Shown: positions 25,411 through 34,927, counted from the first letter of the stretch. The stretch: DNA of 64,000 bases from an uncultured Bacteroidales bacterium (GCA_900542355.1 UQNE01000006.1:52952-116951), one strand, 5' to 3'. A program made the numbers and translations. Notes: generated from the letters alone by a model not told the origin.

Positions 25411-25441
25411 TTGCACACCTCATAAAAAAGCAGTAATTTTA
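25411..25441 (+). promoter_or_regulatory. weaker Bacteroidota-type promoter for the small lipoprotein gene
   Basis: TTG (25411-25413), 20 nt, TAATTTTA (25434-25441); the last base differs from the TAnnTTTG consensus. It lies 20 nt from the divergent MFS promoter. Confidence 0.6.
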
Positions 25442-25508
25442 CACACTTTTTTGGTCGAGACTCCGTGTACCCAACAAGCATAAAAAACAAAACTAAACAA
25501 TAAACCAA

Positions 25509-25940
25509 ATGAAAAAGTTAGTAAGAATGGCACTAATGTGCTGTGCAGCAGTAGTTTGCGCATTGACAATGACAGGCTGCGGAGTAAGTGTAGAAGGTGA
25601 TTTCCTGTACGATGTAAGCGTATCGGAAGGCACCTCTGCGGGTTCGTATATGTCGTACAAGGCTTATGCAGAAAGCACCATTCTGGATGCAGTGAAGACA
25701 ACGGGTGCTATCCAAACGGATGGCAACAACACCTATTTCATACTCTCCGGCAATCAAAAGAAATGCGATAAGAAGATGGCAGCCGCTGTAGCCAAGGCAA
25801 TGGACGACATCGAGAACAGCGAGGACTACGACACCACTATTTTCGTTGTAGATGAGGTAACCGTAGAAGTTTCGCGCAACGGTGAAGAGGGAAAAGTTAC
25901 GGTTTTCTCGCGTAAGTTCAAGACTCAAAAGAACCACTAA
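25509..25940 (+). CDS. small putative lipoprotein of unknown function
   Basis: 143 residues. The N-terminus MKKLVRMALMCCAAVVCALTMTGC is a lipoprotein signal with the lipobox LTMTGC, so Cys24 would be lipidated. I do not recognise the mature domain. It has a conserved-looking mixed alpha/beta pattern: an acidic beta stretch, the helix KKMAAAVAKAMDDIENSED near 90-108, and two beta strands TTIFVVDEVTVEVSR and GKVTVFSRKFK at the end. Location is probably the periplasmic side of the outer membrane. It is a single gene with a divergent neighbour and a repeat-filled 329-nt gap downstream. Confidence 0.8.
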   Translation: MKKLVRMALMCCAAVVCALTMTGCGVSVEGDFLYDVSVSEGTSAGSYMSYKAYAESTILDAVKTTGAIQTDGNNTYFILSGNQKKCDKKMAAAVAKAMDDIENSEDYDTTIFVVDEVTVEVSRNGEEGKVTVFSRKFKTQKNH

Positions 25941-26031
25941 TCGTTGGTTCTGCTGTGCGGCATTTTTGGTAATCAGCGCAGGTGTTGCCCGACAGTCTAT
26001 TTAGCATTCTGATAGAGATATGCGCTTAGAG

Positions 26032-26096
26032 ATAGCAAAATGCTATTTTGCAAATCGCTCTTAGGTCTCGATTAGGTCTCGACTAAGTTTCGACAA
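26032..26096 (+). repeat. hairpin plus 11-nt tandem array, family GGTCTCGACAA (locus C)
   Basis: A short hairpin (GCAAAAT, GCT, ATTTTGC ending at about 26052) precedes three units in exact 11-nt register: GGTCTCGATTA, GGTCTCGACTA, AGTTTCGACAA (26064-26096). The array is followed by AAACGG...CCGTTT, another short inverted repeat. The gap 25941-26269 contains only this and the next terminator; I see no gene. Confidence 0.8.
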
Positions 26097-26215
26097 AAAC
26101 GGCTCACAGACCGTTTGACAAAAAGACAGTAGAAAGCATCAGACAAGAGAAAAATGTCAGCGCGGTTCTTGCACCTTTTGGCTCACCTACCCTACCTTAC
26201 TGAACAAACCGAAAC

Positions 26216-26249
26216 AAAAACGGCTACCCGATTTTGGGCAGCCGTTTTT
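26216..26249 (-). terminator. bidirectional rho-independent terminator
   Basis: AAAAACGGCT pairs with AGCCGTTTTT (10 bp), with an inner CCC/GGG pairing after one mismatch. It lies 20 nt past the DUF5692 gene stop and could also end transcription from the left. Confidence 0.85.
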
Positions 26250-26269
26250 CTTATGCACAAAGCGCAGGA

Positions 26270-27316
26270 TTATGCCATACGAGCGGCGGCGTCTTTGTAG
26301 TATTTCTGATCGACAAAGACATCGGTGGTGTACGGGTTGATGTGGCGTTTCTTGGCTTGGTAGATGATGTAAGCCAATGCTATGACATTGACAATCAGAG
26401 CCAAAGCACTGACAACGGTCATCGCCGTTGGGTCAGCATTGAAATTGGTGCCGGCCTCGATACCATTGAGTGTACCATCGGCATAGAGCGAAGGCAGAAC
26501 GACCCAACTATGTGCTTTCTCGCCCGTGGTAGCAAATACCTCTTGGAACAGAGGGAAGCACTGAGCAAACATACACCAGATAGCCAGCGTGTTAGCACGG
26601 TTCTGAATCCATCCGCCACGGTTCCAGCAAATAGCGGCAATAGTGGGCGCAAGCAACAGAGCCACACCGCAATACCAAGAGTGAGTAGGCAAGCAGTTGT
26701 AGGTGTAAGCAAAGTTCCAAACATCGTAAACGAGGATATAGACCCAAGTCATATCAGGCCAGAGCATATCGGTTTTGTCCTTCGATGAATAGACCGACCA
26801 CCAAGCCGTCATACAGAAGATGTTGAGCAATCCGGCAATACCGTTCATCACATTGTGCCATCCGCCGTAGAGCCAAACGCCCTCGTTAGACAGACGCCAT
26901 ACGCCCCAACCGGTGATAGCCGACTCGAAATCGGAGCAAACGGCAATGAGGATGTTGATAGCCACAATCACGAACGGGAAGCAGCGGAACCAGTGTTGCT
27001 TACCGATACCAATCTCATACTTGATGAGCATAAAACCGATACATCCGGCAAGAGCGGCATAGAGTTTGGCATAGTGGAACCACCCGCCCATGTAGAGGTG
27101 TGTCGGGTTGTTGAGTGCCCATTCTGCCCCGCATTGTGCGCCAATAGCGATGGCAAGAAAATAGATAGTAAGGGCGGCAGGAATAACACCAAAGGTGATA
27201 ATTCCGCCCCATTTGGTACGGCGTGCAAACTCGTTGAAAAGAATCAGTCCGACCAAAACAGCCAGCAGCATGAGCCACTGAGAGAGCGCATCGGCTCCAT
27301 AGACATGAAATAACAT
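26270..27316 (-). CDS. DUF5692-like polytopic membrane protein
   Basis: 348 residues with about nine or ten hydrophobic segments and many aromatic residues (for example VWNFAYTYNCLPTHSWYCG near 200). It resembles the DUF5692 family of uncharacterised inner-membrane proteins; I assign that from memory of the family's Trp-rich pattern and am not certain. There is no recognisable catalytic motif. It lies downstream of the V-ATPase operon on the same strand but is separated by 235 nt and a strong terminator, so it is probably a separate unit. A transporter or a redox membrane protein are both possible. Confidence 0.6.
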   Translation of the reverse strand: MLFHVYGADALSQWLMLLAVLVGLILFNEFARRTKWGGIITFGVIPAALTIYFLAIAIGAQCGAEWALNNPTHLYMGGWFHYAKLYAALAGCIGFMLIKYEIGIGKQHWFRCFPFVIVAINILIAVCSDFESAITGWGVWRLSNEGVWLYGGWHNVMNGIAGLLNIFCMTAWWSVYSSKDKTDMLWPDMTWVYILVYDVWNFAYTYNCLPTHSWYCGVALLLAPTIAAICWNRGGWIQNRANTLAIWCMFAQCFPLFQEVFATTGEKAHSWVVLPSLYADGTLNGIEAGTNFNADPTAMTVVSALALIVNVIALAYIIYQAKKRHINPYTTDVFVDQKYYKDAAARMA

Positions 27317-27491
27317 AAATTTGTAAGTTGTTTGTTTCTCCGCACCGAGGCAACGGAGCAGGTTTGAAAAAAAGTATTAGATAGAAAATTCGCTTTGTTC
27401 GCTTAGGTGGCAGACCATGCACAACGCATTGCCAAGCATACCAAAAAGCAAACATTTTGAGCGATTGCGACAATACCAAAAGGCGGTTACC

Positions 27492-27523
27492 AAAACGGTC
27501 TTCCGCAAAGGGAAGACCGTTTT
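27492..27523 (-). terminator. rho-independent terminator of the V-ATPase operon
   Basis: A perfect 13-bp stem (AAAACGGTCTTCC with GGAAGACCGTTTT) and a 6-nt loop, ending in T on the minus strand. It lies about 28 nt past the subunit K stop. Confidence 0.9.
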
Positions 27524-27551
27524 AAGCAATTTATCTCATTAGGAGCAGCGA

Positions 27552-27971
27552 TTAAATCATCAGTGCTGCAACGAGCGACAAGATGGCGTAGAACTCCGGT
27601 AGAGCGGCATAAATCATGGTGTTGGTTTGTACATCATGACCGGCAGCGATACCTGCGATACCGTTAGCGCAGACTTGACCTTGACGGATACCCGAGATAA
27701 GGCATACCAAACCTACTGCCAAACCTACTGCGAAAAGCATCGGACCTTGAGCGGCAAAGTCTTTGCCCATCCACATCAAGAAAGCCACGAAACCATACAA
27801 ACCCTGCGTGGCGGGGAGAGCGGAAAGAATCATGTAACTGCTCGATTTGTCTTTGTTCTTTTTGAGCGCACCCTCAGCAGCCTTACCTGCGATAGTGGTA
27901 CCATAGGAAGAACCTACACCGGCGAGACCCAACATCAGTCCCCAACCGAGATAACCTAAAATTTCATTCAT
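27552..27971 (-). CDS. V-type ATPase subunit K (membrane rotor ring)
   Basis: 139 residues with four membrane helices, the fused double-hairpin rotor subunit of V-type ATPases. The ion site can be read: Leu52, Thr55 and Gln56 in ALPATQGLYGF, Gln97 in IRQGQV and the essential Glu126 in LPEFYAI. These correspond to Leu61, Thr64, Gln65, Gln110 and Glu139 of Enterococcus hirae NtpK, the sodium ligands. So the ring is predicted to carry sodium rather than protons. It is the last gene of the operon, 33 nt after subunit I, and a strong terminator follows. Confidence 0.95.
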   Translation of the reverse strand: MNEILGYLGWGLMLGLAGVGSSYGTTIAGKAAEGALKKNKDKSSSYMILSALPATQGLYGFVAFLMWMGKDFAAQGPMLFAVGLAVGLVCLISGIRQGQVCANGIAGIAAGHDVQTNTMIYAALPEFYAILSLVAALMI

Positions 27972-28004
27972 AATGTATAATTTGTTATTTGTTATTTTAT
28001 TGCT

Positions 28005-29771
28005 TTATTGTTTTGCAAAAGGTTTGTAGAGCGTACCTTTGCCTTCGTAGCCGGAGTTTTTGAAGTACTCCACAAAACTCAGACGCAAGGGGTGTACAAA
28101 CGCTCCAAGAGCCGACATCGCCAAGTTGAGCGCATGGCCAATAAGCAAGATGATGACGAAAGGAAGCCATTGCCATGTGGGGTTATCGCCCAGCACCATT
28201 CCTGCCAAGTTGTTGAACGCACCGCCCAACATACCGCCAGCCAAACCGAGGGCATACAGACGGATATACGACAGCACATCGCCCAAGATACCCGTAGCCA
28301 TATTGTAGGTGTCCCACAAGCCGGCACCGATGTTAATCAGCGGGTTACGCCCGGGTTTATTGAATATGTAGATACCCAAAGCCGAGATGGCAGCCACTAC
28401 GATAAGTGTCCACTTGGTAACCTCCTCGGGGAAGAGGTGGGTCATACCGAGCAGCAAGACAATCAGTCCGCCTACGATAAGCAACAGCCAACCCCATGTA
28501 GAGATATTCTCCTTGAAACCAAAGCGTTTAGTATAGCAGATAGCCTTAACCACCATAGCCAAACAGATATGGAAGACACCGATACACAATGCCATAACCA
28601 TCTGAATATCATACGATGAACCTGCTACCTCCACATTACCTTTGATCATCACCGATTTGAGCGCTTCCGGCACCCACGATGCGGCATAGAGGTCAATGCC
28701 GAAGAAGGTTCCCAAGAAGAATCCAATGACCGCCGTACCTACACCCAATGTGGTGATGATAGGACCAAGCCCCTCGAACATCTGAATCTTGAGTTTGCCT
28801 TTGCTGATAAGAATACCTATTAATATAAGGAGTAGCCCATAGCCGCAATCGCCCATACAGATAGCAAAGAAAAGCAAGAAGAAGGGACCGAGGATAGGCG
28901 TCGGGTCGAACTCGCCATACGACGGCCAACCATACATACCCGTAAGGCACTCGAACATCTTGGTAAAGCGGTTGTTGTGCAGTTTGATAGGCGTGTTGTC
29001 CTCGACGGTAGGGTCTTCCTCCTGATAATAAACACTCTGGCTATCAAGCAGTTGGTTGAGTTCCTGCTCTTTGTCTATCGGGCAGAAACCTTCCAACAGT
29101 TTAAGGCTGCCATCGGCTATCGTATCTGTATTGAGCGTTACTCGCTTCCAATCGATCTGTTGCAGCGTAGTCTGCAGTTCGGCTTTTAGAGCGGGGATAT
29201 TCTCCTTTGCCCACAGTTCGATACGCGCATTCTGCGCTACCAGCAGTCCATTGAGCCCCTTTACATCCTTCTGCAAGTCGGCAGCCGACTTCTCATTGAG
29301 CGTCTGCTCTTGGCAATACTCGGGCAACTCCTCGCGTACCTCACCCGAATGCACCACTTGTACAAAATAGGTGGTAGCACCGATAGTGGTTAGCACAATG
29401 CCCAAGTTGTCGGTGAATTTCGATTTGGAGCAGGTGTAGTAGTGCAACTCATAGCCGGCTTGCTTGAGTTGCGCAATACGCTCAGCAGAGAAATCGCCCC
29501 ATACAGCCATACGCTCCGCCTCTTTCTTGGTAGTAGCGATACGCTGCTCTATAGCGGCTTTCTCCTGCAAGAGTTGGTCGGGTGCACCATTGGCGATGGT
29601 CTTACGCAACTGCTCGGCATGCGCAATAGCCTGCTGCAAGTCGGTATCTTCTGCTGCGCCTGCGGCTTTCTCTGTGATATGCACAACACCTATCGCACGG
29701 AGTTGCTCCAGAAACGCCTCATAATCACGATGGAACACCAAGAAGGTGTATTTCTTCATTTGGGTAATCAT
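28005..29771 (-). CDS. V-type ATPase subunit I (membrane stator, a-subunit equivalent)
   Basis: 588 residues. The first about 300 form the soluble arm with coiled coils (residues about 50-85 and 180-200). The rest is a membrane domain of seven or eight helices. Helix 7-8 region MATGILGDVLSYIRLYALGLAGG, written here in pieces as MATGILGDVLSYIRL and YALGLAGG, contains the essential Arg (Arg in SYIRLYALG) that faces the rotor glutamate. The start codon overlaps the stop of subunit D by 4 nt (ATGA), so the two are translationally coupled. Confidence 0.95.
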   Translation of the reverse strand: MITQMKKYTFLVFHRDYEAFLEQLRAIGVVHITEKAAGAAEDTDLQQAIAHAEQLRKTIANGAPDQLLQEKAAIEQRIATTKKEAERMAVWGDFSAERIAQLKQAGYELHYYTCSKSKFTDNLGIVLTTIGATTYFVQVVHSGEVREELPEYCQEQTLNEKSAADLQKDVKGLNGLLVAQNARIELWAKENIPALKAELQTTLQQIDWKRVTLNTDTIADGSLKLLEGFCPIDKEQELNQLLDSQSVYYQEEDPTVEDNTPIKLHNNRFTKMFECLTGMYGWPSYGEFDPTPILGPFFLLFFAICMGDCGYGLLLILIGILISKGKLKIQMFEGLGPIITTLGVGTAVIGFFLGTFFGIDLYAASWVPEALKSVMIKGNVEVAGSSYDIQMVMALCIGVFHICLAMVVKAICYTKRFGFKENISTWGWLLLIVGGLIVLLLGMTHLFPEEVTKWTLIVVAAISALGIYIFNKPGRNPLINIGAGLWDTYNMATGILGDVLSYIRLYALGLAGGMLGGAFNNLAGMVLGDNPTWQWLPFVIILLIGHALNLAMSALGAFVHPLRLSFVEYFKNSGYEGKGTLYKPFAKQ

Positions 29772-30397
29772 AGTGCAGCCTCCTTTGCTTGTTGTTCTGC
29801 TTCGCGGGCTTCTGCCTCACGCTTTGCCTTTACGATTTTTTGGCTCGACTTAGACAGGTTCTCCTCATCTTCCATAAATCGCTTAATCTTGCGAATGGCA
29901 TCTTGGTAGCCCGGAATCTGTACTTTCTCAAAAAGGTTGACCTTCTGAGTGGTTTTCTTGCGTGCATACTCCAGCAAGTCCACTTTGCGGCGAACAAACT
30001 CCTGGCGGATACCTACATCGGCTATCGCCTTGAGTTGCTCAAACCCGTCGGCGAACCACTTGGGGCTGGAGAACAGGCTAAAATCCTTGGTCGAATAGAC
30101 CACCTCTTCCAATACAGGGATACGCACGCCGGCTATCTTCTTGACAGACATACGCACATCATCCACATGTATCAGACTAGTGTCAAACTCGCCCCATAAA
30201 GCCAACATCTGATCATAATCTTTGATACGGCGGTTCACCTCTTCGTCTAACTCGGCTATCTCCTTCTTGGCTTTTTTTACCTCCAAGCGGAGTGCCGACT
30301 CTTTGCTCTGAAGCGTCGGAAGAGTGCGCTGCCGCATCTTGAGATTCTTCTCAAGTGCTTGCAAGGATGTTTTGTTATATTGAAACTGAATTGCCAT
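29768..30397 (-). CDS. V-type ATPase subunit D (central stalk)
   Basis: 209 residues, mainly two long helices as expected for the central rotor shaft: residues about 5-75 (LQALEKNLKMRQRTLPTL and on) and about 135-209 with an Ala/Glu/Lys-rich end. The sequence RVNVLE-like region is replaced by KVNLFEKVQIPGYQDAIRKI near 157-175, with the conserved IPG. It starts 8 nt after the stop of subunit B and overlaps subunit I by 4 nt. It couples rotation in the A3B3 head to the K ring. Confidence 0.93.
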   Translation of the reverse strand: MAIQFQYNKTSLQALEKNLKMRQRTLPTLQSKESALRLEVKKAKKEIAELDEEVNRRIKDYDQMLALWGEFDTSLIHVDDVRMSVKKIAGVRIPVLEEVVYSTKDFSLFSSPKWFADGFEQLKAIADVGIRQEFVRRKVDLLEYARKKTTQKVNLFEKVQIPGYQDAIRKIKRFMEDEENLSKSSQKIVKAKREAEAREAEQQAKEAAL

Positions 30398-30405
30398 AAT
30401 TTTAC

Positions 30406-31734
30406 TTATGCTTTCGGCCAGTATTTATCTACAATGGCTTGCTTGATATTCACCTCTTCGGGTTTGAAATACTTAGCAAAGAGCGTCCACGCCACATCAA
30501 GCATCTGCGTGGTATTGATATTCACATCAATAGCCAAGATCTCACGCGAGTAGTCCTTAGCAAAAGCCAAGCAACGCTCATCGTAATTGGTCAGATCGAA
30601 ACCATTCTCTTTCTTGGTCTTTGCATTGGCCGCATCGGCGTAAAGACGAACGGCAGCGTTCATCACCTGCGGATGATCTTCGCGTGTTTTCTTGCCTGCT
30701 ACCAACTGTTTCAGACGCGACAATGAACGGAACGGATCGACAATTACTTTTCCTATATCCGAATCACGACGCAGATACAACTGACCCTCGGTGATATAAC
30801 CGGTGTTATCCGGAATAGCGTGCGTGATGTCGCCGCCCGACAAGGTAGTTACCGCAATAATCGTAATCGAACCACCGCCGGCTTCCTCGGGGAACTGCAC
30901 GGCTTTCTCGTAGATTTTTGCCAAGTCGGAATAGAGCGAACCAGGCATAGAGTCCTTACTCGGAATCTGATCCATACGGTTGCTTACGATGGCGAGTGCG
31001 TCAGCATAGAGCGTCATATCGGTCAAAAGCACGAGTACTTTCTCGTGTTTCTGCACAGCGAAATACTCGGCTGCCGTCAGTGCCATATCAGGGATAAGCA
31101 GACGCTCTACAGGCGGGTTCTCGGTAGTATTGACAAACGATACGATACGATCGAGTACTCCGGCGTTGGAGAACACATTCTTGAAGTAGAGGTAGTCATC
31201 GTTGGTCAGACCCATACCGCCTAAGATGATCTTGTCGGCTTCGGCACGCAATGCCACATTGGCCATCACTTGGTTGTAAGGTTGGTCGGGGTCGGCAAAG
31301 AAAGGAATCTTCTGACCGGAAACCAAAGTGTTGTTTAGGTCGATACCTGCGATACCCGTTGCAATCAACTCCGACGGTTGCTTACGACGCACGGGGTTCA
31401 CACTCGGACCACCAATCTCCACTTCCTCGCCCTCAACATCGGGTCCGCCATCGATAGGCTCGCCATAAGCGTTGAAGAAACGTCCTGCCAACTGGTCGCT
31501 AACGCGCAGCGAAGGAGCCTTACCCAAGAACACCACTTCGGCGTTGGTAGGGATACCCTCAGTACCTTGGAACACCTGGAGTGTTACATCGTCGCCCATA
31601 ATCTTAACGACTTGGGCAAGTTTGCCGTTTACGGTAGCGAGTTCATCGTTACCCACACCCTCGGCTTTCAGCGAACAAGTTGCTTTCGTGATCGCCGTAA
31701 TCTCGGTGTAAATCTTTTGAAATGCTTTTGCCAT
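30406..31734 (-). CDS. V-type ATPase subunit B
   Basis: 442 residues, the regulatory, non-catalytic nucleotide-binding subunit of the A3B3 head. It lacks a Walker A motif, as expected, and has the family blocks GEPIDGGP near 112, SGQKIPFFADPDQPYNQ near 160 and DMTLYADALAIVSNRMDQIPS near 242-262 (in pieces). The segment PGSLYSDLAKIYEKA near 268 corresponds to the conserved PGYMYTDLATIYERAG of other B subunits. It starts 5 nt after the stop of subunit A. Confidence 0.95.
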   Translation of the reverse strand: MAKAFQKIYTEITAITKATCSLKAEGVGNDELATVNGKLAQVVKIMGDDVTLQVFQGTEGIPTNAEVVFLGKAPSLRVSDQLAGRFFNAYGEPIDGGPDVEGEEVEIGGPSVNPVRRKQPSELIATGIAGIDLNNTLVSGQKIPFFADPDQPYNQVMANVALRAEADKIILGGMGLTNDDYLYFKNVFSNAGVLDRIVSFVNTTENPPVERLLIPDMALTAAEYFAVQKHEKVLVLLTDMTLYADALAIVSNRMDQIPSKDSMPGSLYSDLAKIYEKAVQFPEEAGGGSITIIAVTTLSGGDITHAIPDNTGYITEGQLYLRRDSDIGKVIVDPFRSLSRLKQLVAGKKTREDHPQVMNAAVRLYADAANAKTKKENGFDLTNYDERCLAFAKDYSREILAIDVNINTTQMLDVAWTLFAKYFKPEEVNIKQAIVDKYWPKA

Positions 31735-31739
31735 AGTCG

Positions 31740-33497
31740 TTATCCTTTTATTTGTTTCTCAGCCAATAATTCGTTTAATTTTTTCTGATATTCTTCAAAT
31801 TCTGCGGAGTGGAACTCGCTGTAGTTCATCTGTTTGCAGAGGTTGATAACCTTCTTGAAGTATTCGCTTACATCTAAGAAGTTTTGGAAATCATAGTCGT
31901 GTCGGCAGATATCCATTACCAGGTCGAGCATATACTCTTGTCGCTCAAGCGGGCAAACGGCATCGATCTTATCGAAAGCGTCTTGTTGCAAAATCACAAA
32001 GTCGATAACTTCCGATTTCCAGAACTCCTCGTGGTAATCTACAGGCACACCGTCATCACCCAAGATGTTGATTTGCTCCTGTATCTCCTTACCGCGTTGC
32101 AAGTAGGTCTTCATATCGTTCACTTTGCCGAGCCATTCGCCATCGATACGCTGCGAGATATACTCCTCAAACTCGGGGTACTCGATATACTTTGAGTAGG
32201 AGTCAATCGGGTTTACAGCCGGATAGCGTTTGCGGTCAGCACGCGCCTGCTCCAATGCATAGAAACAGCGTGCCACTTTCTTCGTACCCTCGGTAACAGG
32301 CTCCTTAAGGTTACCACCCGCAGGAGATACCGTACCCAAGAAGGTAACCGAACCGGTCTTGCCGTTGTTTAGATATACATAGCCGGCACGAGCGTAGAAA
32401 GCACCGATGATAGCCGACAAGTCCATCGGGAAAGCGTCCTGACCAGGCAACTCCTCCAGACGGTTCGACATCTCACGCAATGCCTGTGCCCAACGGCTCG
32501 TCGAGTCGGCCATAAGAAGCACGCGCAAGCCCATCGAACGGTAGTACTCGGCTATCGTCATCGATGTATAAACCGAAGCCTCACGCGATGCCACAGGCAT
32601 GTTCGATGTGTTGGCGATGATGATGGTGCGCTCCATCAACTTACGTCCTGTATGCGGGTCTTCCAACTCGGGGAACTCCGTAAAGGTCTCCACAACCTCG
32701 TTGGCACGCTCACCGCAGGCTGCGATAATCACGATGTCCGCTTCGGCTTGCTTAGAGATAGCGTGCTGCAGCACCGTCTTTCCCGTACCGAAAGGACCGG
32801 GGATAAAGCCCGTACCGCCCTCGCAAATCGGGTTGGCAGTGTCTATGGTGCGCACACCCGTTTCCAGTAGTTTGAATGGGCGCGGTTTGCTCTTATAAGC
32901 CAATATGGCCTTCTTTACCGGCCATTTCTGTACCATTGTTACCTCGTGGTCGTTGCCCTCCTCATCGGTCAGAACGGCTATCGTATCCAATATCTTGTAC
33001 TCGCCCGCAGCCACAATACTCTTGACTGTGTACTCGCCCTCGAATACAAAAGGCACCATAATTTTGTGCGGTTGGTGGTTCTCGTCCACCTCACCGAGCC
33101 ATGCGGCTGCCTCTACCTTGTCGCCTACCTTAGCAATAGGCTCAAACTTCCAGAGTTTCTCTTTATCCAAGGGGAAGTTATACTCGCCTCGTTTCAAAAA
33201 CACGCCCGTAAGTTTATTCAGGTCGTTCTGCAAACCGTCGTAATTACGGCTCAGCAGACCAGGTCCCAGAGTAACCTCAAGCATGTGTCCCGTAAACTCC
33301 ACATGGTTGCCTACTTTTAGTCCACGCGTCGATTCAAATACCTGCGTATAGACATTATCGCCTATCACCTTGATCACCTCTGCCATCAACTTGGTGTCGC
33401 CCAATGTGATATAGCAGATTTCGTTTTGTGCGACAGGGCCGTCCACTGCCACGGTAACGAGGTTCGAGATGATACCTTTTACTTTTCCTGTTGTCAT
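31740..33497 (-). CDS. V-type ATPase catalytic subunit A
   Basis: 585 residues, the catalytic ATP-hydrolysing subunit. Walker A is GPFGTGKT at 234-241, a variant with Thr in the fourth place of the usual GPFGSGKT. Other blocks are CGERANEVVETFTEFPEL near 260, NTSNMPVASREASVYT near 300 and the Walker B region VLLMADSTSRWAQALREMS near 330. The bulge domain typical of A subunits is present at about 110-190. It follows the DUF2764 gene by 28 nt and precedes subunit B by 5 nt. Confidence 0.96.
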   Translation of the reverse strand: MTTGKVKGIISNLVTVAVDGPVAQNEICYITLGDTKLMAEVIKVIGDNVYTQVFESTRGLKVGNHVEFTGHMLEVTLGPGLLSRNYDGLQNDLNKLTGVFLKRGEYNFPLDKEKLWKFEPIAKVGDKVEAAAWLGEVDENHQPHKIMVPFVFEGEYTVKSIVAAGEYKILDTIAVLTDEEGNDHEVTMVQKWPVKKAILAYKSKPRPFKLLETGVRTIDTANPICEGGTGFIPGPFGTGKTVLQHAISKQAEADIVIIAACGERANEVVETFTEFPELEDPHTGRKLMERTIIIANTSNMPVASREASVYTSMTIAEYYRSMGLRVLLMADSTSRWAQALREMSNRLEELPGQDAFPMDLSAIIGAFYARAGYVYLNNGKTGSVTFLGTVSPAGGNLKEPVTEGTKKVARCFYALEQARADRKRYPAVNPIDSYSKYIEYPEFEEYISQRIDGEWLGKVNDMKTYLQRGKEIQEQINILGDDGVPVDYHEEFWKSEVIDFVILQQDAFDKIDAVCPLERQEYMLDLVMDICRHDYDFQNFLDVSEYFKKVINLCKQMNYSEFHSAEFEEYQKKLNELLAEKQIKG

Positions 33498-33525
33498 ATC
33501 TTTGTTGATTATTTTCTAGTTTGTT

Positions 33526-34254
33526 TTATGCCTCTGTATCGAGGTTTACACCTTTCTTCATATCTGCCACCAAGGCGCGGAATACTTTCTCGCCCTGCTC
33601 TACCGTCAGCAACGACCAGCGGTTGAGCATCTCGGCTTGCAGATAGTATGCCAATACATTCTCTATCGAGAAATCTACATACAGCGTTGCCTCCTCAAGC
33701 CATGCGAAGCGCAGAGCGTCCATGCGTTTCTCGCGTTCCATTAGGTTGTCGATATCCACCAGCGACATCACCTCTTGCAGGTTGTCCATTACGCCGCCCA
33801 ATCCGAAATCTTTCTGAGGCAGGTTTTTGCGCAGTATCTCTGCCACCTCTCCTTGCCCCACAATCATCTTGCGAACATCAAATCCGTGCTTGCGGCATAT
33901 CGTGGCTACCAACACATTATTCATATCTTGGTTGTAGGCAAACCACGCACGAACAAATTTGTTTCTGCTTTTCAAGCCGTATTCGTACAATAGTTGTGTG
34001 CGCAAGTCGGTTTCTGACAGTCCGTTGCGTGCCTCTTCCCACCATGCCGGTTGGCCGATGATAGAGTCGTCGTATCGCTCTATCAGTTCGCTGATTTCGG
34101 GAGCGTCGCTTTTCATACGGAGCAGGTCGAGCAGGCGCAAGTCCTTCTCCGTCAAGGTTTCCTCGAGCAACGCCGTCAGCGATTCCATCGTCATCGGAGC
34201 CTCACCGCCGGCTTTCAACTCGGGCAAACCCGCTATCAAACATTCGTATCCCAT
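33526..34254 (-). CDS. DUF2764 family protein of the V-ATPase operon
   Basis: 242 residues of the DUF2764 family, found almost only between the E and A genes in Bacteroidota V-ATPase operons. The protein is soluble and helical, with LLRMKSDAPEISELIERYDD near 44-63 and LRFAWLEEATLYVDFSIENVLAY near 185-207 (written in two pieces: LRFAWLEEATLY, VDFSIENVLAY). No separate subunit C or F gene is present here, so it may take the place of the C/d socket subunit; this is inference from position, length and helical content. Confidence 0.88.
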   Translation of the reverse strand: MGYECLIAGLPELKAGGEAPMTMESLTALLEETLTEKDLRLLDLLRMKSDAPEISELIERYDDSIIGQPAWWEEARNGLSETDLRTQLLYEYGLKSRNKFVRAWFAYNQDMNNVLVATICRKHGFDVRKMIVGQGEVAEILRKNLPQKDFGLGGVMDNLQEVMSLVDIDNLMEREKRMDALRFAWLEEATLYVDFSIENVLAYYLQAEMLNRWSLLTVEQGEKVFRALVADMKKGVNLDTEA

Positions 34255-34336
34255 ATCTATTCTATTTTCACCTCAGTTTCCCCGAAGCCAGCAACCAATA
34301 TGCCTTAGCAACGGCTGCGTCTCCGAGTGTGCCGAT

Positions 34337-34927
34337 TTACTTACCAAACAGCAACTCGATCAGTTGCGGACGCAAGAACTCCTTGAAATACGCTACAAAC
34401 TCTTGGTCGCCAAACGACAATTTATAGCCGCCCTTAGCAGGCTTAACGGCAAAGTCGGTCTTTATGCCCTTTACCTCTTTTATCTCTACACCTTTATCTA
34501 ACAGACCTTTGGCATTGGCTTCAAAGTACTGCTTCAGAGCCTCAGCGTCTTTTGCCTCTATCTCCACCTCACCATTCTTAGCCATCTGCTCTGCCAGTTT
34601 CAAGATAATACCTTGCATAAACTTCGCATCAGCGGTAGCGGCTTTTACGCTCTCTTGCGCCACTTGGTCGGTGAGCAGGTTGGTAACCTCTGTCTTGAGC
34701 GCATTCACACTCTGCTCGGCAAACAACTTCAACTCAGCGCGTGTGTTCTTATCCAACTCATGCGCTTTGGTTTCTGCGGCTGCCACTTTCGCTTGAGCCT
34801 CTTTCTCGGCATTAGCGATTATCTCTGCGGCTTGCGCATTGGCTTTGTCGATAATCTGTTGTGCCTCGGCATTACCTTTCTCTACACCTTCTGCGTAGAT
34901 TTTGTCGGTCAATTCTGATAAGTTCAT
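34337..34927 (-). CDS. V-type ATPase subunit E (peripheral stalk)
   Basis: 196 residues and first gene of the operon. The first about 110 residues are an Ala/Glu/Lys-rich coiled coil (for example IIANAEKEAQAKVAAAETKA), and the rest is the globular domain that binds the A3B3 head, ending FKEFLRPQLIELLFGK. No partner G/H subunit is encoded next to it. The promoter at 35056-35086 gives a leader of about 120 nt. The spacer to DUF2764 is 82 nt, the largest inside the operon. Confidence 0.9.
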   Translation of the reverse strand: MNLSELTDKIYAEGVEKGNAEAQQIIDKANAQAAEIIANAEKEAQAKVAAAETKAHELDKNTRAELKLFAEQSVNALKTEVTNLLTDQVAQESVKAATADAKFMQGIILKLAEQMAKNGEVEIEAKDAEALKQYFEANAKGLLDKGVEIKEVKGIKTDFAVKPAKGGYKLSFGDQEFVAYFKEFLRPQLIELLFGK

